This document shows positions 25,823 to 34,539 of a stretch of 55,867 bases of DNA, piece by piece. The position numbers and the translations under genes were made by a program. The DNA is from CAUVKI01 sp963552605. Its GTDB lineage: Bacteria; Bacillota; Clostridia; Tissierellales; Peptoniphilaceae. Below the pieces are notes generated by a model. The model was not told where the DNA came from. It saw nothing but the letters and a program-made list of their open reading frames with translations, and ran no database searches. The stretch spans positions 1-55,867 of the forward strand of contig CAUVKI010000010.1 of NCBI GenBank assembly GCA_963552605.1, in the 5' to 3' direction. Position 1 is the first letter of the stretch; each line of letters begins with the position of its first letter.

Positions 25823-26904
25823 TGAAAAAGTTTTTAATAATATTTTTGTCGGTGCTTGTTATAGCAGCTTTAGGGGCTGTGGTATTTTTCGCATTGGATC
25901 TGAAAAAAACTCCGGAAAAAAATATTGATGAGAATATAAGTTTCAGTGATAAATGGGAGAACTCAGCCTTTAAAAAAATACTTAAAGGTCTTGAAAATCA
26001 ATCGGACTTTGCAATTATGTTTCCTGATTTGTTTTTCGTGTCATCGGACAGGATGACTAAAATTGCCGAAAGAGCGTTTCTAAATTCACCAAAATCTTTT
26101 TCTTTTCAGGGTGCCGACTATTATCCGGGAATTATGAAATTTAAATACGGAGAACCTCAAAGCACTCGCAGAGAAAAAGCAAAAACGGTTGAAAGAGTTG
26201 TGAAAACAGCCGCCGAAGAAATAAGAAAAACGGCTTCCGACGATTATGAAAAGACAAAAGCGGCCCACGACTATCTGATATCAAGGGTCAATTATGATAA
26301 GACCATTACCGGTGAAAACCTTGTGGAGCTGAGTTCTTCGCATGATGCTTACGGCGCTCTCGCAAAAGGAGTTGCCGTATGTGACGGATATGCGAAAGCA
26401 CTGAAACTTTTGCTTGACGAGCTTGGTGTTTCGTCCCTTTTGATATACGGAAAGGGAAAGGGAGTGCCGCATGCTTGGAATATGGTAAAGATTAACGGAA
26501 AGTATTATCATATTGACACAACATGGAATGATCAAAATCCGGATTTTGATGTTGACTTCACTCTCTATTTTTATTTTCTGACCACGGACGAAATGATTTC
26601 CAAAAATCATGAATGGGAAAAAATATATCCCAAAGCCGAATCCACCGAGGACAATTATTTTTTCAGGAATAATCTGGTGTGCAAGGGTGTTGAGGAATTA
26701 AAAAGAGAGGTTAAAAGAACCTTGCAGACGGGAGAGTCCGATTTACAGCTTCTGCTATGGAATTTTCCTCATAAAGAAGCTTCGATAAGGGTATGGATTG
26801 CGGAAGCTGTCAGAGAATCCGGAGTAAGAATTCATAGATATACGTATATGTATGACGACGAATCGGATTTTTTGCTGATTTCTTTTAATGAGGAGGAAAA
26901 ATGA
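25822..26904 (+). CDS. Secreted/anchored transglutaminase-like protein
   Basis: A 360-aa protein. A signal anchor (about residues 4-25) is followed by an extracytoplasmic domain. The transglutaminase-like Cys-His-Asp triad is complete: C187 in AVCDGYAKAL, H217 in PHAWNMVK and D232 in HIDTTWND. Bacterial members of this kyphoscoliosis/TGc type act as proteases or cross-linking enzymes on the cell surface. A TTG just upstream is also open, but the ATG at 25822 is coupled to the macrodomain stop. Its own stop overlaps the following gene as ATGA. Confidence 0.88.
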   Translation: MKKFLIIFLSVLVIAALGAVVFFALDLKKTPEKNIDENISFSDKWENSAFKKILKGLENQSDFAIMFPDLFFVSSDRMTKIAERAFLNSPKSFSFQGADYYPGIMKFKYGEPQSTRREKAKTVERVVKTAAEEIRKTASDDYEKTKAAHDYLISRVNYDKTITGENLVELSSSHDAYGALAKGVAVCDGYAKALKLLLDELGVSSLLIYGKGKGVPHAWNMVKINGKYYHIDTTWNDQNPDFDVDFTLYFYFLTTDEMISKNHEWEKIYPKAESTEDNYFFRNNLVCKGVEELKREVKRTLQTGESDLQLLLWNFPHKEASIRVWIAEAVRESGVRIHRYTYMYDDESDFLLISFNEEEK

Positions 26905-27614
26905 AAAAGCTTTCTTTAGTGCTATTCATATTGGGAATGGCATTGGTGTTTTTGTCGAATTTTTTATACAGGAATGAAATAAAAAAGAATTTGTTGAAAA
27001 TGGAAATGGAACTTAAAGAGATTAAAATGCGCACGGAAATAAAGCTCGAATCGGAAAAACAAAACCTAATTTCTCCAAGTGTCGACGAGGGAAAAAACGA
27101 TGAGAAAAAAATAGCTGAAAATAAGGACGAGGACAAAACGATAAAATCCGACGCAAAAAGCGAACAGACGAAACCTCTTGAAGAACAGCCTCCAAAAAAA
27201 GAAAAGCCTGAGTATAAAGAGGAGGCGAAATCTGAGCCAAGCGAAAAAAAAACAGTTTCGGAAACCGAGCAGACCGAATCCGAAGAAAAACCGTCCACTA
27301 AAAAAGAAAATCCTGCGGATGAAATTGAAGTTGAGCCTGATAAAAAGGCTTCATCTGAAAAATCGGAACAGCTTACAGAAAAAAGCGGCAATACAATAAG
27401 TTTCACCATAAAAATGGGAATGAATTCCGAACAGATAGCGAGATTGCTTGCACTTGAAGGGATATGCAGCAGAGAGGAATTTTTGGAAAAAGTCAAGAGC
27501 GGAAAAGTTTCAAAAAAATTGATTTACGGCACCTACACAATCCCCAAAGACCTCACAGTGGACGAGTTGGTGGACAATCTCTCAAACAAAAATTCACCGT
27601 TTAGAACTTATTAA
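26901..27614 (+). CDS. Membrane-anchored protein with MltG/YceG-like C-terminal domain
   Basis: A 237-aa protein: one N-terminal membrane helix (about 4-22), a short coiled stretch, then about 110 residues of Lys/Glu/Ser low-complexity linker. A C-terminal domain (about 170-235) reads IKMGMNSEQIARLLALEGI, then SREEFLEKVKSG and IYGTYTIPKDLTVDELVDNL. That block matches the small LysM-like module at the front of MltG/YceG endolytic transglycosylases, without the catalytic part. It probably binds peptidoglycan or another wall component through the linker. AGGAGG lies 4 bases before the ATG. The gene is coupled to the transglutaminase-like gene. Confidence 0.8.
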   Translation: MKKLSLVLFILGMALVFLSNFLYRNEIKKNLLKMEMELKEIKMRTEIKLESEKQNLISPSVDEGKNDEKKIAENKDEDKTIKSDAKSEQTKPLEEQPPKKEKPEYKEEAKSEPSEKKTVSETEQTESEEKPSTKKENPADEIEVEPDKKASSEKSEQLTEKSGNTISFTIKMGMNSEQIARLLALEGICSREEFLEKVKSGKVSKKLIYGTYTIPKDLTVDELVDNLSNKNSPFRTY

Positions 27615-27704
27615 GTTTTCGTAAAGAGAATATTATTTTTTGTTAAAGGCTACAAACCGAAAAATATTGTAAAATAATCCCAAGCAGGTTTGGGAGGTAT
27701 TTTC

Positions 27705-28436
27705 GTGTACGCTTTGAATTATCAGCTTAGAGACAGATTGATTGATCGCTTTCTTTATGAGAGGGACGACAATTGTTTTTTCAACGCCCTTGAATGTTCC
27801 ATAATGACAGGCTCGCTATATCGGCTTGAACCTTCAGGAATTATTAAGAGGCGGTTTAACGGGCTTTTAAATCGTTATTTCAAAAGTTATTCTTACGGTT
27901 TGAAACACAATATAAAGAAGACGCTTATCTCAGGGTTAAGAGATGATTTTGCAAGACTTGAGACAGTTTTTTCTTTTTTGGGTTATCACGACGGATTTGA
28001 GATGATGAAAAAAGCAAATACGTTGGAACTTTTGATGGTTAAAAATTCAATAATAAAAGAGAGAGAGCCATTCTCAAGTTTGAAGCGTGAGATTTCCACA
28101 GATTTGAAGATTGAGAGATTTAAAGCCATATTAAGAGCCGAACTTATGAGAGATGAGCCGCTTTCAAAAATTATTATGGGCTTCTCAGAGGAGTTCACGG
28201 AAAAGTTTATAAAAGAAAAGGTTATGCGCCTAAACCGAGATATAGACGGGCAAATGGTTCTTACATATGATGAGCTTGGCTATTCAATCCACGAAGAAAC
28301 GTTTTTAATCCCAAAAGACACTCTTGAGAGTTTAATCGAAAGGTCGATTACCATTATTTATCACATCGGATTTTCTCTATATTCAAGTTATTGCTTTGCG
28401 GGGCTTTCCGATCGGGTGATCAGAAGGTATGACTGA
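27705..28436 (+). CDS. Hypothetical protein, 243 aa
   Basis: I do not recognise it. The start is GTG 27705 with GGGAGG 8 bases upstream. A TTG five codons earlier is in frame but overlaps that site. The protein is largely helical, basic, and rich in Arg and Phe, with no signal peptide. One moderately hydrophobic segment, IIYHIGFSLYSSYCFAGL, lies near the C-terminus (about 220-237). An IEREPFSS-like centre and two Ser/Leu-rich blocks give no family clue. It ends right at a bidirectional terminator. Confidence 0.7.
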   Translation: MYALNYQLRDRLIDRFLYERDDNCFFNALECSIMTGSLYRLEPSGIIKRRFNGLLNRYFKSYSYGLKHNIKKTLISGLRDDFARLETVFSFLGYHDGFEMMKKANTLELLMVKNSIIKEREPFSSLKREISTDLKIERFKAILRAELMRDEPLSKIIMGFSEEFTEKFIKEKVMRLNRDIDGQMVLTYDELGYSIHEETFLIPKDTLESLIERSITIIYHIGFSLYSSYCFAGLSDRVIRRYD

Positions 28437-28467
28437 AAAAGGACTGTGAAAAACAGTCCTTTTTTTT
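28436..28467. terminator. Bidirectional intrinsic terminator
   Basis: AAAAAGGACTGT (28436-28447), loop GAAAA and ACAGTCCTTTTTTTT (28453-28467). A and T runs on both sides let it stop both the (+) unknown gene and the (-) pepF operon, whose reading frames converge here. Confidence 0.9.
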
Positions 28468-28472
28468 GTATC

Positions 28473-30263
28473 TTATTTAATTTTTCCGAACTCATCTATG
28501 GCATTTTGGAAAACTGACAATGCGTCCTCCACAACTTTCGGATCATTCATATCAAGTCCTGCGGTCTTTAAAGTTTCAATGGGATATTTTGTATCTCCGC
28601 TCTTTAGGAAGTTGTTTATATAGATATTTGCCATTTCTGCTCCTCCGTCAAGAATCCTCTTGTAAAAGGCGGACGCTGCGGAAATTCCCGTCGCATATTG
28701 GAATACATAAAAATCATAATAGAAATGGGGTATCCTTGCCCATTCCATTCCTATCAGTTCGTCGCTTTCGATATCCTCTCCGTAATAGAAATGATTAAGC
28801 TTTCGATATTCCTCTCTGAGTCCGTCGGAAGTCAGAGGTTTTCCCTCCTGATATTGCGCATGAATGGACTGCTCAAATTCCGCAAACATAGTCTGACGGT
28901 AGAGAGTGCCTTTGAAAGAATCCATAAGATGATTTAACAGATACTTTTTGACTTCGGGATCACTTTCGTGTCTGATTAAATACTCGTTCAAAAGCATTTC
29001 ATTGGTAGTCGAAGCGATTTCCGCCAAGAATATGGGATAACTCCCATATAAGAAGTCATTGTTTTTTCTGGAAAAGTAAGAGTGAATTGAATGACCCAAC
29101 TCGTGAATCATAGTGAACACATTGTCCAAGTTCCCGTGATAATTCAAGAGAATGTAAGGCTTTGTATCATACGAACCTCCTGAATATGCTCCTCCCCTTT
29201 TGCCCGGATTTTCATAGTAGTCAATCCAACGTTCTTTAAATGCGGAGTTTACTATATTGCAATACTCTTCCCCCATGGGTTTTAATGCACCGAGAATTAT
29301 TTCCTTTGCCTCGTCTATGGAATATTTTTTGTCCACGTCTTCCACAATGGGGGTGTATATATCATACATCTTGAGATCTTCTATCTTGAGGGATTTCTTT
29401 CTAAGGGATACATAACTATGCAGTGAAGAAATTTTATTATGAACAGCCTCAACAAGGCGATCATATACCGACTCGGGCACGCTATTATAGTCGAGAGCGG
29501 CGGCTCTTGCGCTCGGATATCCTCTGAGCTTTGATAATGCGATATGCCTTGACACACAACCTTGAAGCATTCCCGCCGCAGTGCGCCCGAAACTTCCAAG
29601 ACGCTCGTAATAAACCTCATAAGCATTTTTTCTCAAGGTTCTGTCGTCGGATTCCAAGAGCAGAGTGAGGTTTGTTCCCGTAAGTTCCCTTTCTTCGCCT
29701 TTGGAATTTTTCACATTGGGGAATGTGAGATCCGCATCGGAAAAAATCCCGTAAACTTCATCAACTGCATTCAGTGCAGGAGATAATGCGCTCAGTATGT
29801 TTTCTTCCTTGTCGCTTAGTATATGCTTTTGCTTTCGGAAAATATTATCCAGATAGTGCTCATAAAATTTGATTGCCGAATCCTTCTCTATGAAATCGTC
29901 AAATTTTTCCTTTCCGAGACTTATGATTTCCGGCTCTATAAAAGATGCCAAAGCGGCGGCAGCTGCAAACAATTCCTGAGCCTTGTTATTCATAGCCTGA
30001 TATTTTGCAACTCTTGTATCCTCGTCATTTTTCATACTCGAGTAAATATAAAGGCGATCCAATCTCTGCATAATGGAAAGATTTGTCTTCATAGCTTTTT
30101 TAAAAGTTTCCTTGTCCGAGAGCTTGCCTTTAAATGTTTCAATGTCCTTTATTCTTTCCTGAATTTCGGAGTATTCTCTCTCCCAATCCTCATCGGTTGC
30201 GAAAATATCCTCCACTGCCCATTTATAAATCTTTTCAACTGAACTTCTTTCCTTCGCTTCCAT
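28473..30263 (-). CDS. pepF: Oligoendopeptidase F (M3 zinc peptidase)
   Basis: A 596-aa cytosolic M3B metallopeptidase that cuts short peptides. The zinc site HELGH is at 387-391 with the third ligand downstream in FLAEIASTTNE. The N-terminal domain and the C-terminal FYYDFYVFQYATG are typical. Two ATGs lie two codons apart. AAGGAGG abuts the first, while the second (30263) has normal spacing, so it was chosen. The gene is the last of the wall-synthesis operon and follows the PBP stop at once. Confidence 0.95.
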   Translation of the reverse strand: MEAKERSSVEKIYKWAVEDIFATDEDWEREYSEIQERIKDIETFKGKLSDKETFKKAMKTNLSIMQRLDRLYIYSSMKNDEDTRVAKYQAMNNKAQELFAAAAALASFIEPEIISLGKEKFDDFIEKDSAIKFYEHYLDNIFRKQKHILSDKEENILSALSPALNAVDEVYGIFSDADLTFPNVKNSKGEERELTGTNLTLLLESDDRTLRKNAYEVYYERLGSFGRTAAGMLQGCVSRHIALSKLRGYPSARAAALDYNSVPESVYDRLVEAVHNKISSLHSYVSLRKKSLKIEDLKMYDIYTPIVEDVDKKYSIDEAKEIILGALKPMGEEYCNIVNSAFKERWIDYYENPGKRGGAYSGGSYDTKPYILLNYHGNLDNVFTMIHELGHSIHSYFSRKNNDFLYGSYPIFLAEIASTTNEMLLNEYLIRHESDPEVKKYLLNHLMDSFKGTLYRQTMFAEFEQSIHAQYQEGKPLTSDGLREEYRKLNHFYYGEDIESDELIGMEWARIPHFYYDFYVFQYATGISAASAFYKRILDGGAEMANIYINNFLKSGDTKYPIETLKTAGLDMNDPKVVEDALSVFQNAIDEFGKIK

Positions 30264-30265
30264 AC

Positions 30266-31660
30266 TCATTCCTCCTTTATCTCCAATGCTTTTTTCAAAA
30301 TTTCCCCTGCAATCGGTGCCGCCGCCTCACCTCCCGTCTTACCGCTCTCCTCAAGCAGCACGCATACCGCAACTTTTGGATTATCCTCCGGCGCAAATCC
30401 CACAAACCACGAATGAACTTTGCCGGAATTTTCAGCAGTTCCGGTCTTTCCGCAAACCTCAACCCCTTTCAATTCCGCACGCTTACCTGTACCGCTTTTC
30501 ACGCTTTCTCTCATCATCTCCTTTATGGCAAGACAATTTCTTTTGGAAATGGAAGTTATGCCCCTTTTAAGAGCGGTTTCCATCTCTCTGCCCTTTGGAG
30601 AGATGATTTTTTTTACGAGCCTCGGTCTTATAAAGACTCCGTCATTTGCCACTATTGAAACCATCTCAAGCATACTCAGGGGAGTTACAAGAAGTTTTCC
30701 CTGACCGATTGCCGCTGCCGCCACTTCCACTTCGGATAGGTCTTTGAAATTGACATCAAGTTTTTTGGCATAGATATCGAAGTCGGGCGGATCGTTAAGT
30801 TCAAATTCATTGACCGACTCCTGCCAATCCGACTCGGTAAGACGAGTGCTCATCCTTGCAAAGTAGGTATTTGAAGAAAACTTGAAAGCGTCTTTCAAAT
30901 TTATATCTCCATATCCTCCCTTTTTCGAGTCGTGAAAGACATATCCGCCCACTTTTTCCTCTCCGTTTGAGCGGTAAATTTCATCGGGGTCTATATGGGA
31001 GAGCAGAGCATTTGCTGAAATTATTTTAAAAATAGAGCCCGGGGGATATAAACCGCTGCTTGCCCGATTGACGAGCGGAAAATCCTTCCTTTCGGTAAGC
31101 TCTTTCCAGCTTTCCGCAACCTTTGCAGGGTCGAAGTCGGGATAGGACGCCATACATAAAAGATCCCCGTTTTTGAGATCCATTGAAAGAATTGCCCCCT
31201 TGCCTCTTAAAAGTTTTTCACGAGCAAAGGTTTGCAATTCGTGGTCTATGGAAAGTCTCAAATCATATCCTTGATTTATGCCGGTGATTTTTTTTACCTC
31301 ATCTACTGCAAAATTTCCGGAAAATCCCAGCAGCATAAGGTTGTAAGTCTGTTCAAGTCCCGCTTTTCCATAATCCAAACTGTTATACCCCACGATATGA
31401 GAATAGGTTTTCGGGTATTTATAATCCCTTTGAAATCCGTTCTTTGCTTCAAGCGTGTCGGCTATTACAACTCCATTTCTATCCTCTATTCTCCCACGTT
31501 TCACGCTTTGCTCAAGAGCAAGATTTCTTCTGTTGTATGAAAGTTTTAAATAGGCTTCACCTTTAAACAACAAAAAAAGGTTAAGATAAATTATTAGTGC
31601 CACAAAGCTTACGGAGAGAATAAATAACACCACAAGCAATCTTCTTTTTTCAGTCCGCAT
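30266..31660 (-). CDS. Penicillin-binding protein (class B, transpeptidase)
   Basis: A 464-aa monofunctional class B PBP that cross-links peptidoglycan. It has one N-terminal membrane helix (about 8-32), a dimerisation-type region with the hallmark RGRIEDRNG (55-63), and the transpeptidase active-site motifs SIFK (S209-K212), SSN (262-264) and KTG (405-407). It pairs with the FtsW/RodA gene just upstream, the standard SEDS-PBP arrangement. It is shorter than FtsI or PBP2 (no PASTA domains) and resembles the PbpA/SpoVD-like short forms. ATG 31660 is 9 bases after GGAGG. A TTG upstream abuts that site and was rejected. Confidence 0.95.
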   Translation of the reverse strand: MRTEKRRLLVVLFILSVSFVALIIYLNLFLLFKGEAYLKLSYNRRNLALEQSVKRGRIEDRNGVVIADTLEAKNGFQRDYKYPKTYSHIVGYNSLDYGKAGLEQTYNLMLLGFSGNFAVDEVKKITGINQGYDLRLSIDHELQTFAREKLLRGKGAILSMDLKNGDLLCMASYPDFDPAKVAESWKELTERKDFPLVNRASSGLYPPGSIFKIISANALLSHIDPDEIYRSNGEEKVGGYVFHDSKKGGYGDINLKDAFKFSSNTYFARMSTRLTESDWQESVNEFELNDPPDFDIYAKKLDVNFKDLSEVEVAAAAIGQGKLLVTPLSMLEMVSIVANDGVFIRPRLVKKIISPKGREMETALKRGITSISKRNCLAIKEMMRESVKSGTGKRAELKGVEVCGKTGTAENSGKVHSWFVGFAPEDNPKVAVCVLLEESGKTGGEAAAPIAGEILKKALEIKEE

Positions 31661-32957
31661 TGTCTGCAACCTCCAAAAGAGCCACTAGCACAAAACTTGT
31701 AAGCAAAGAACTTCCTCCGTAGCTCACAAAGGGCAATGTTATACCCGTCATAGGAATCATTCGGGTTACTCCCGCCGTTATTATAAAGGCTTGAGCTCCT
31801 AAGAGCACGGAAAGCCCCAGAGCCAAAATTCCTCGAAATGTTCCCGGTTTTTTTAAGGCAATTTTTAAACCTCGATACACAAGCAGCATAAAGACTAAAA
31901 TCACGGCTATTCCCATAAAAATTCCCATTTCTTCGCAAATTGCGGAGAAAATAAAATCGGTTTTCACCGCAGGAATATATTTCGGATAACCAAGCCCCAC
32001 TCCGCTCCCGAAAAAACCTCCACAAGCTATGGCGATTTGAGATTGCGTAATCTGATAACCCTTTCCGTCCGCAAAAGCGAGAGGTCTTAACCAAGCATCA
32101 ATCCTCACTCGCACGTGATTGAATAAAAAAAATGCCGCTGCCGAACCCAAGACGGCGAGCAAGATGTGAATCCACAGAAGCTTTCTCTCTTTTTCGTACA
32201 CAAACTGCACTGCAAAGAGGGTTATAAAAAACAAAACAGCCATTCCGAGATCTTTTTGCAGGAATAAAAATCCGATCTCGATGTAGATGAAAACGGAAAT
32301 AAAGAATCCTCCGTTTTTTTCAAAAGCCTTGTTGAGAAATTCCACGGGGAATTTTTTCGGAATAGGAATGAAAAGCGCACGCTCTCTCTCAAAAATCTTA
32401 ATGCCACCCTGTCCGTCGCCAAGTCTATGAAAAAGAACCGCCTCGGGGTGACCATAGAATACGGCAAGCAAAAAGACCGTTATAAGCTTTATAATTTCCG
32501 CAGGTTGAAATTTTATAAACTTCAAATCAATCCAGTTTACAGCTCCCCATACTCTCTTTCCCAAAATAAGAGTTACAACAAACAATAAAATAGAGAAAAG
32601 TATCAGAGGATAAAATAAAAATTCCGGATGAGGATAGCGGTTGAAAATAAAAGTTACTGAAAAAAACACCGCCACAGCTAAGATTAAAAAAATTCCCTGC
32701 TTAATTCCCGCCTCGTTGTCCAAACGGTAAATCATAAGAATACCGAGACTTGACAAAAAAGAAATCATAAGAAAAATATAGCCGATATTTCTCCTTTGTA
32801 AAATTCTTCTTGCAAAAAAAAGCAAGATGGCAATTCCTAAAAACAACCAAAGAGGCATAAAAGAATTTGACCCCTTTTCAAGGATTGCAAAGGCGAGCAG
32901 CACCAGACAAAGAAATTGAAATAAAAGCAGCAAAAATTCAGGTATTTTTTTTGTCAT
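31650..32957 (-). CDS. SEDS-family glycosyltransferase (FtsW/RodA)
   Basis: A 435-aa polytopic SEDS protein that polymerises lipid II into glycan strands. It shows about ten helices, the conserved block WIDLKFIKFQPAEIIKLITV, and the late signature ITAGVTRMIPMTGITLPFVSYGGSSLL. Whether it is the divisome or elongation type cannot be decided, though the PBP partner and the FHA gene resemble the FHA-FtsW-PbpA gene order of Gram-positive kinase loci. It overlaps the FHA gene (ATGA) and the PBP start. Confidence 0.95.
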   Translation of the reverse strand: MTKKIPEFLLLLFQFLCLVLLAFAILEKGSNSFMPLWLFLGIAILLFFARRILQRRNIGYIFLMISFLSSLGILMIYRLDNEAGIKQGIFLILAVAVFFSVTFIFNRYPHPEFLFYPLILFSILLFVVTLILGKRVWGAVNWIDLKFIKFQPAEIIKLITVFLLAVFYGHPEAVLFHRLGDGQGGIKIFERERALFIPIPKKFPVEFLNKAFEKNGGFFISVFIYIEIGFLFLQKDLGMAVLFFITLFAVQFVYEKERKLLWIHILLAVLGSAAAFFLFNHVRVRIDAWLRPLAFADGKGYQITQSQIAIACGGFFGSGVGLGYPKYIPAVKTDFIFSAICEEMGIFMGIAVILVFMLLVYRGLKIALKKPGTFRGILALGLSVLLGAQAFIITAGVTRMIPMTGITLPFVSYGGSSLLTSFVLVALLEVADNAD

Positions 32958-33391
32958 CTCTCCTCACCGCTTACAAATAAAAATCTCGCCTCTCCCACTC
33001 CTATTTTATCCCCGTCTTTAAGCTTCACCGCATCTTTCAACCTCTCGCCGTTATAAAAGGTTCCGTTTGCACTATTCAAATCCCTCAGAAAAAAAACTTT
33101 TTCTTTATTCGTAATCTCACAGTGTTTTTTGGAAACATAGGAGTCATTTATGACCATAGTATTGGACGATTCTCTGCCGATGGAAAACGGGAGAGATGAA
33201 AGGGAATAATGCTCATTTATTGAAAAAGGCAAAGCTTCTCTGCGATTTATAAGCTTTAAGTACGCTCCCCTTTCAGGCTCGTTATTCTGTGATTTAATAT
33301 CCGACACCATCAACCTTATCACCTGATAGACGAAGAAATAAATCACGAAAATAAAGATATACTTAAAGATTGTCGCCGCTAAAAAAAACAT
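32954..33391 (-). CDS. Membrane-anchored FHA-domain protein
   Basis: A 145-aa protein with one N-terminal membrane helix (about 5-27) and a C-terminal FHA domain, with the key residues in FSIGRESSNTM, YVSKKHCEI and LNSANGTFYNG. FHA domains bind phosphothreonine, so a Ser/Thr kinase should act on a partner in this wall-synthesis operon. No kinase is in the window. The start lies 6 bases after the YitT stop, with no good ribosome binding site, which points to coupling. Confidence 0.92.
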   Translation of the reverse strand: MFFLAATIFKYIFIFVIYFFVYQVIRLMVSDIKSQNNEPERGAYLKLINRREALPFSINEHYSLSSLPFSIGRESSNTMVINDSYVSKKHCEITNKEKVFFLRDLNSANGTFYNGERLKDAVKLKDGDKIGVGEARFLFVSGEER

Positions 33392-33397
33392 CTTAAA

Positions 33398-34237
33398 TCA
33401 ATCCAAGAAGAATGTAAAACCGTTTCCCACCACGTCGTTAAGCTGAGCCGTAAAGATGAAAGCATTGGGGTCGAGTTTGGTCGTATATTTTTTGATATCA
33501 TAAAACTGCTTACGATTACATACTGTGTTTATAACGAGTTTAGACTCTCTGGAGAACCCGCCCTCCGTTTCATAGAGGGTTGTTCCTCTGTCAATTTTAT
33601 TTATGATATAGTCGTTGACTTCATCGACTTTTGAAGTCATAATCACAAGGTTGAGCTTGCTTGAGAGCTTTGCAATCATTCCGTCGATAATAAAAGAGTT
33701 CATAAGGATACCGAGAAACGCATAAAGTCCCTTTTCCATACCGAAAGTGAGCGCCGCCATAATAACTATCAAAGAGTCACACAAAAACAAAGCCTTTCCT
33801 ATGTCCAAATAGGTGTAGCGATTTAAGATTTTTGCCAAGATGTCCGTTCCTCCCGTGGAGGCGTTTTGGAAAAACACTATTGCCATACCTACGCCCTGAA
33901 TTAAAATTCCATAGACGAGGTTGATAAAAATATCCCCCGTGACGGAGGGGTTCGGGAATAGCTGCTCGAATACGAAAAAAATTCCGCTGGTAAGAACCGA
34001 TGAATAAATCGTAGCTGCTCCGAATTCCTTTCCGATTGCTAAGAAACCTATGATAAATAAAATTCCGTTCAGAACCAAAAGAAGTGCAGATATGGGAAAA
34101 TCCGGAAAATGCGCCTGAATTACCATAGCGAGTCCTGACACTCCTCCCACTGCCATATCCGCAGGGATCAAAAAGAAATAAAGCGCAACGCTCATAATGA
34201 AAATACCTAGAGAAATCAACGAATAACGTTTTACCAT
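33398..34237 (-). CDS. YitT-family membrane protein
   Basis: A 279-aa protein with about five N-terminal helices (IPADMAVGGVSGLAMV is typical) and a C-terminal cytosolic DUF2179 domain. It has the usual DRGTTLYETEGGFS and FIFTAQLNDVVGNGF. The family is common in Firmicutes and its transport function is unsettled. A start 17 codons upstream is open, but AAAGGAGG lies 8 bases before the ATG at 34237. It is the first gene of the 34237-28473 operon. Confidence 0.93.
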   Translation of the reverse strand: MVKRYSLISLGIFIMSVALYFFLIPADMAVGGVSGLAMVIQAHFPDFPISALLLVLNGILFIIGFLAIGKEFGAATIYSSVLTSGIFFVFEQLFPNPSVTGDIFINLVYGILIQGVGMAIVFFQNASTGGTDILAKILNRYTYLDIGKALFLCDSLIVIMAALTFGMEKGLYAFLGILMNSFIIDGMIAKLSSKLNLVIMTSKVDEVNDYIINKIDRGTTLYETEGGFSRESKLVINTVCNRKQFYDIKKYTTKLDPNAFIFTAQLNDVVGNGFTFFLD

Positions 34238-34448
34238 AAAAGTACCTCCTTTAGAAACAACATGTCTGAAACTTCCTAAAACAAGCAAAACCTTAATACG
34301 CTCTGCTGATTGATTCTAGCATTTCTTTGTTATTGCGTCAACCGAAGAAGAATATAACTTCGCTTCGTCACAATTTGGGGCAATGTTTATTTCATATGCC
34401 CAAGCAAAGAGGATGTGGAAAAAATGGCGGACATATTCAGGAAATTAA

Positions 34449-34484
34449 AAAAGAGCGTCGGTACTTAACTGACGCTCTTTTAAT
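34449..34484. terminator. Intrinsic terminator (after the DUF364 gene)
   Basis: AAAAGAGCGTC (34449-34459) and GACGCTCTTTT (34471-34481) pair perfectly around an 11-base loop, with T runs on both strands. The 34238-34539 gap holds this hairpin and no convincing gene. On the minus strand it lies 59 bases after the DUF364 stop (34540). Confidence 0.85.
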
Positions 34485-34539
34485 CTTGCAGGCTCAAGCG
34501 CAATTTCCATAAATTTTTTATGCAAATGACTTTAAGATT

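Noticed and set aside
34424..34468. Fourteen-residue open frame (MADIFRKLKK...) in the spacer after the DUF364 gene
   Set aside because: It runs into a perfect terminator hairpin, has no usable binding site, and looks like chance.
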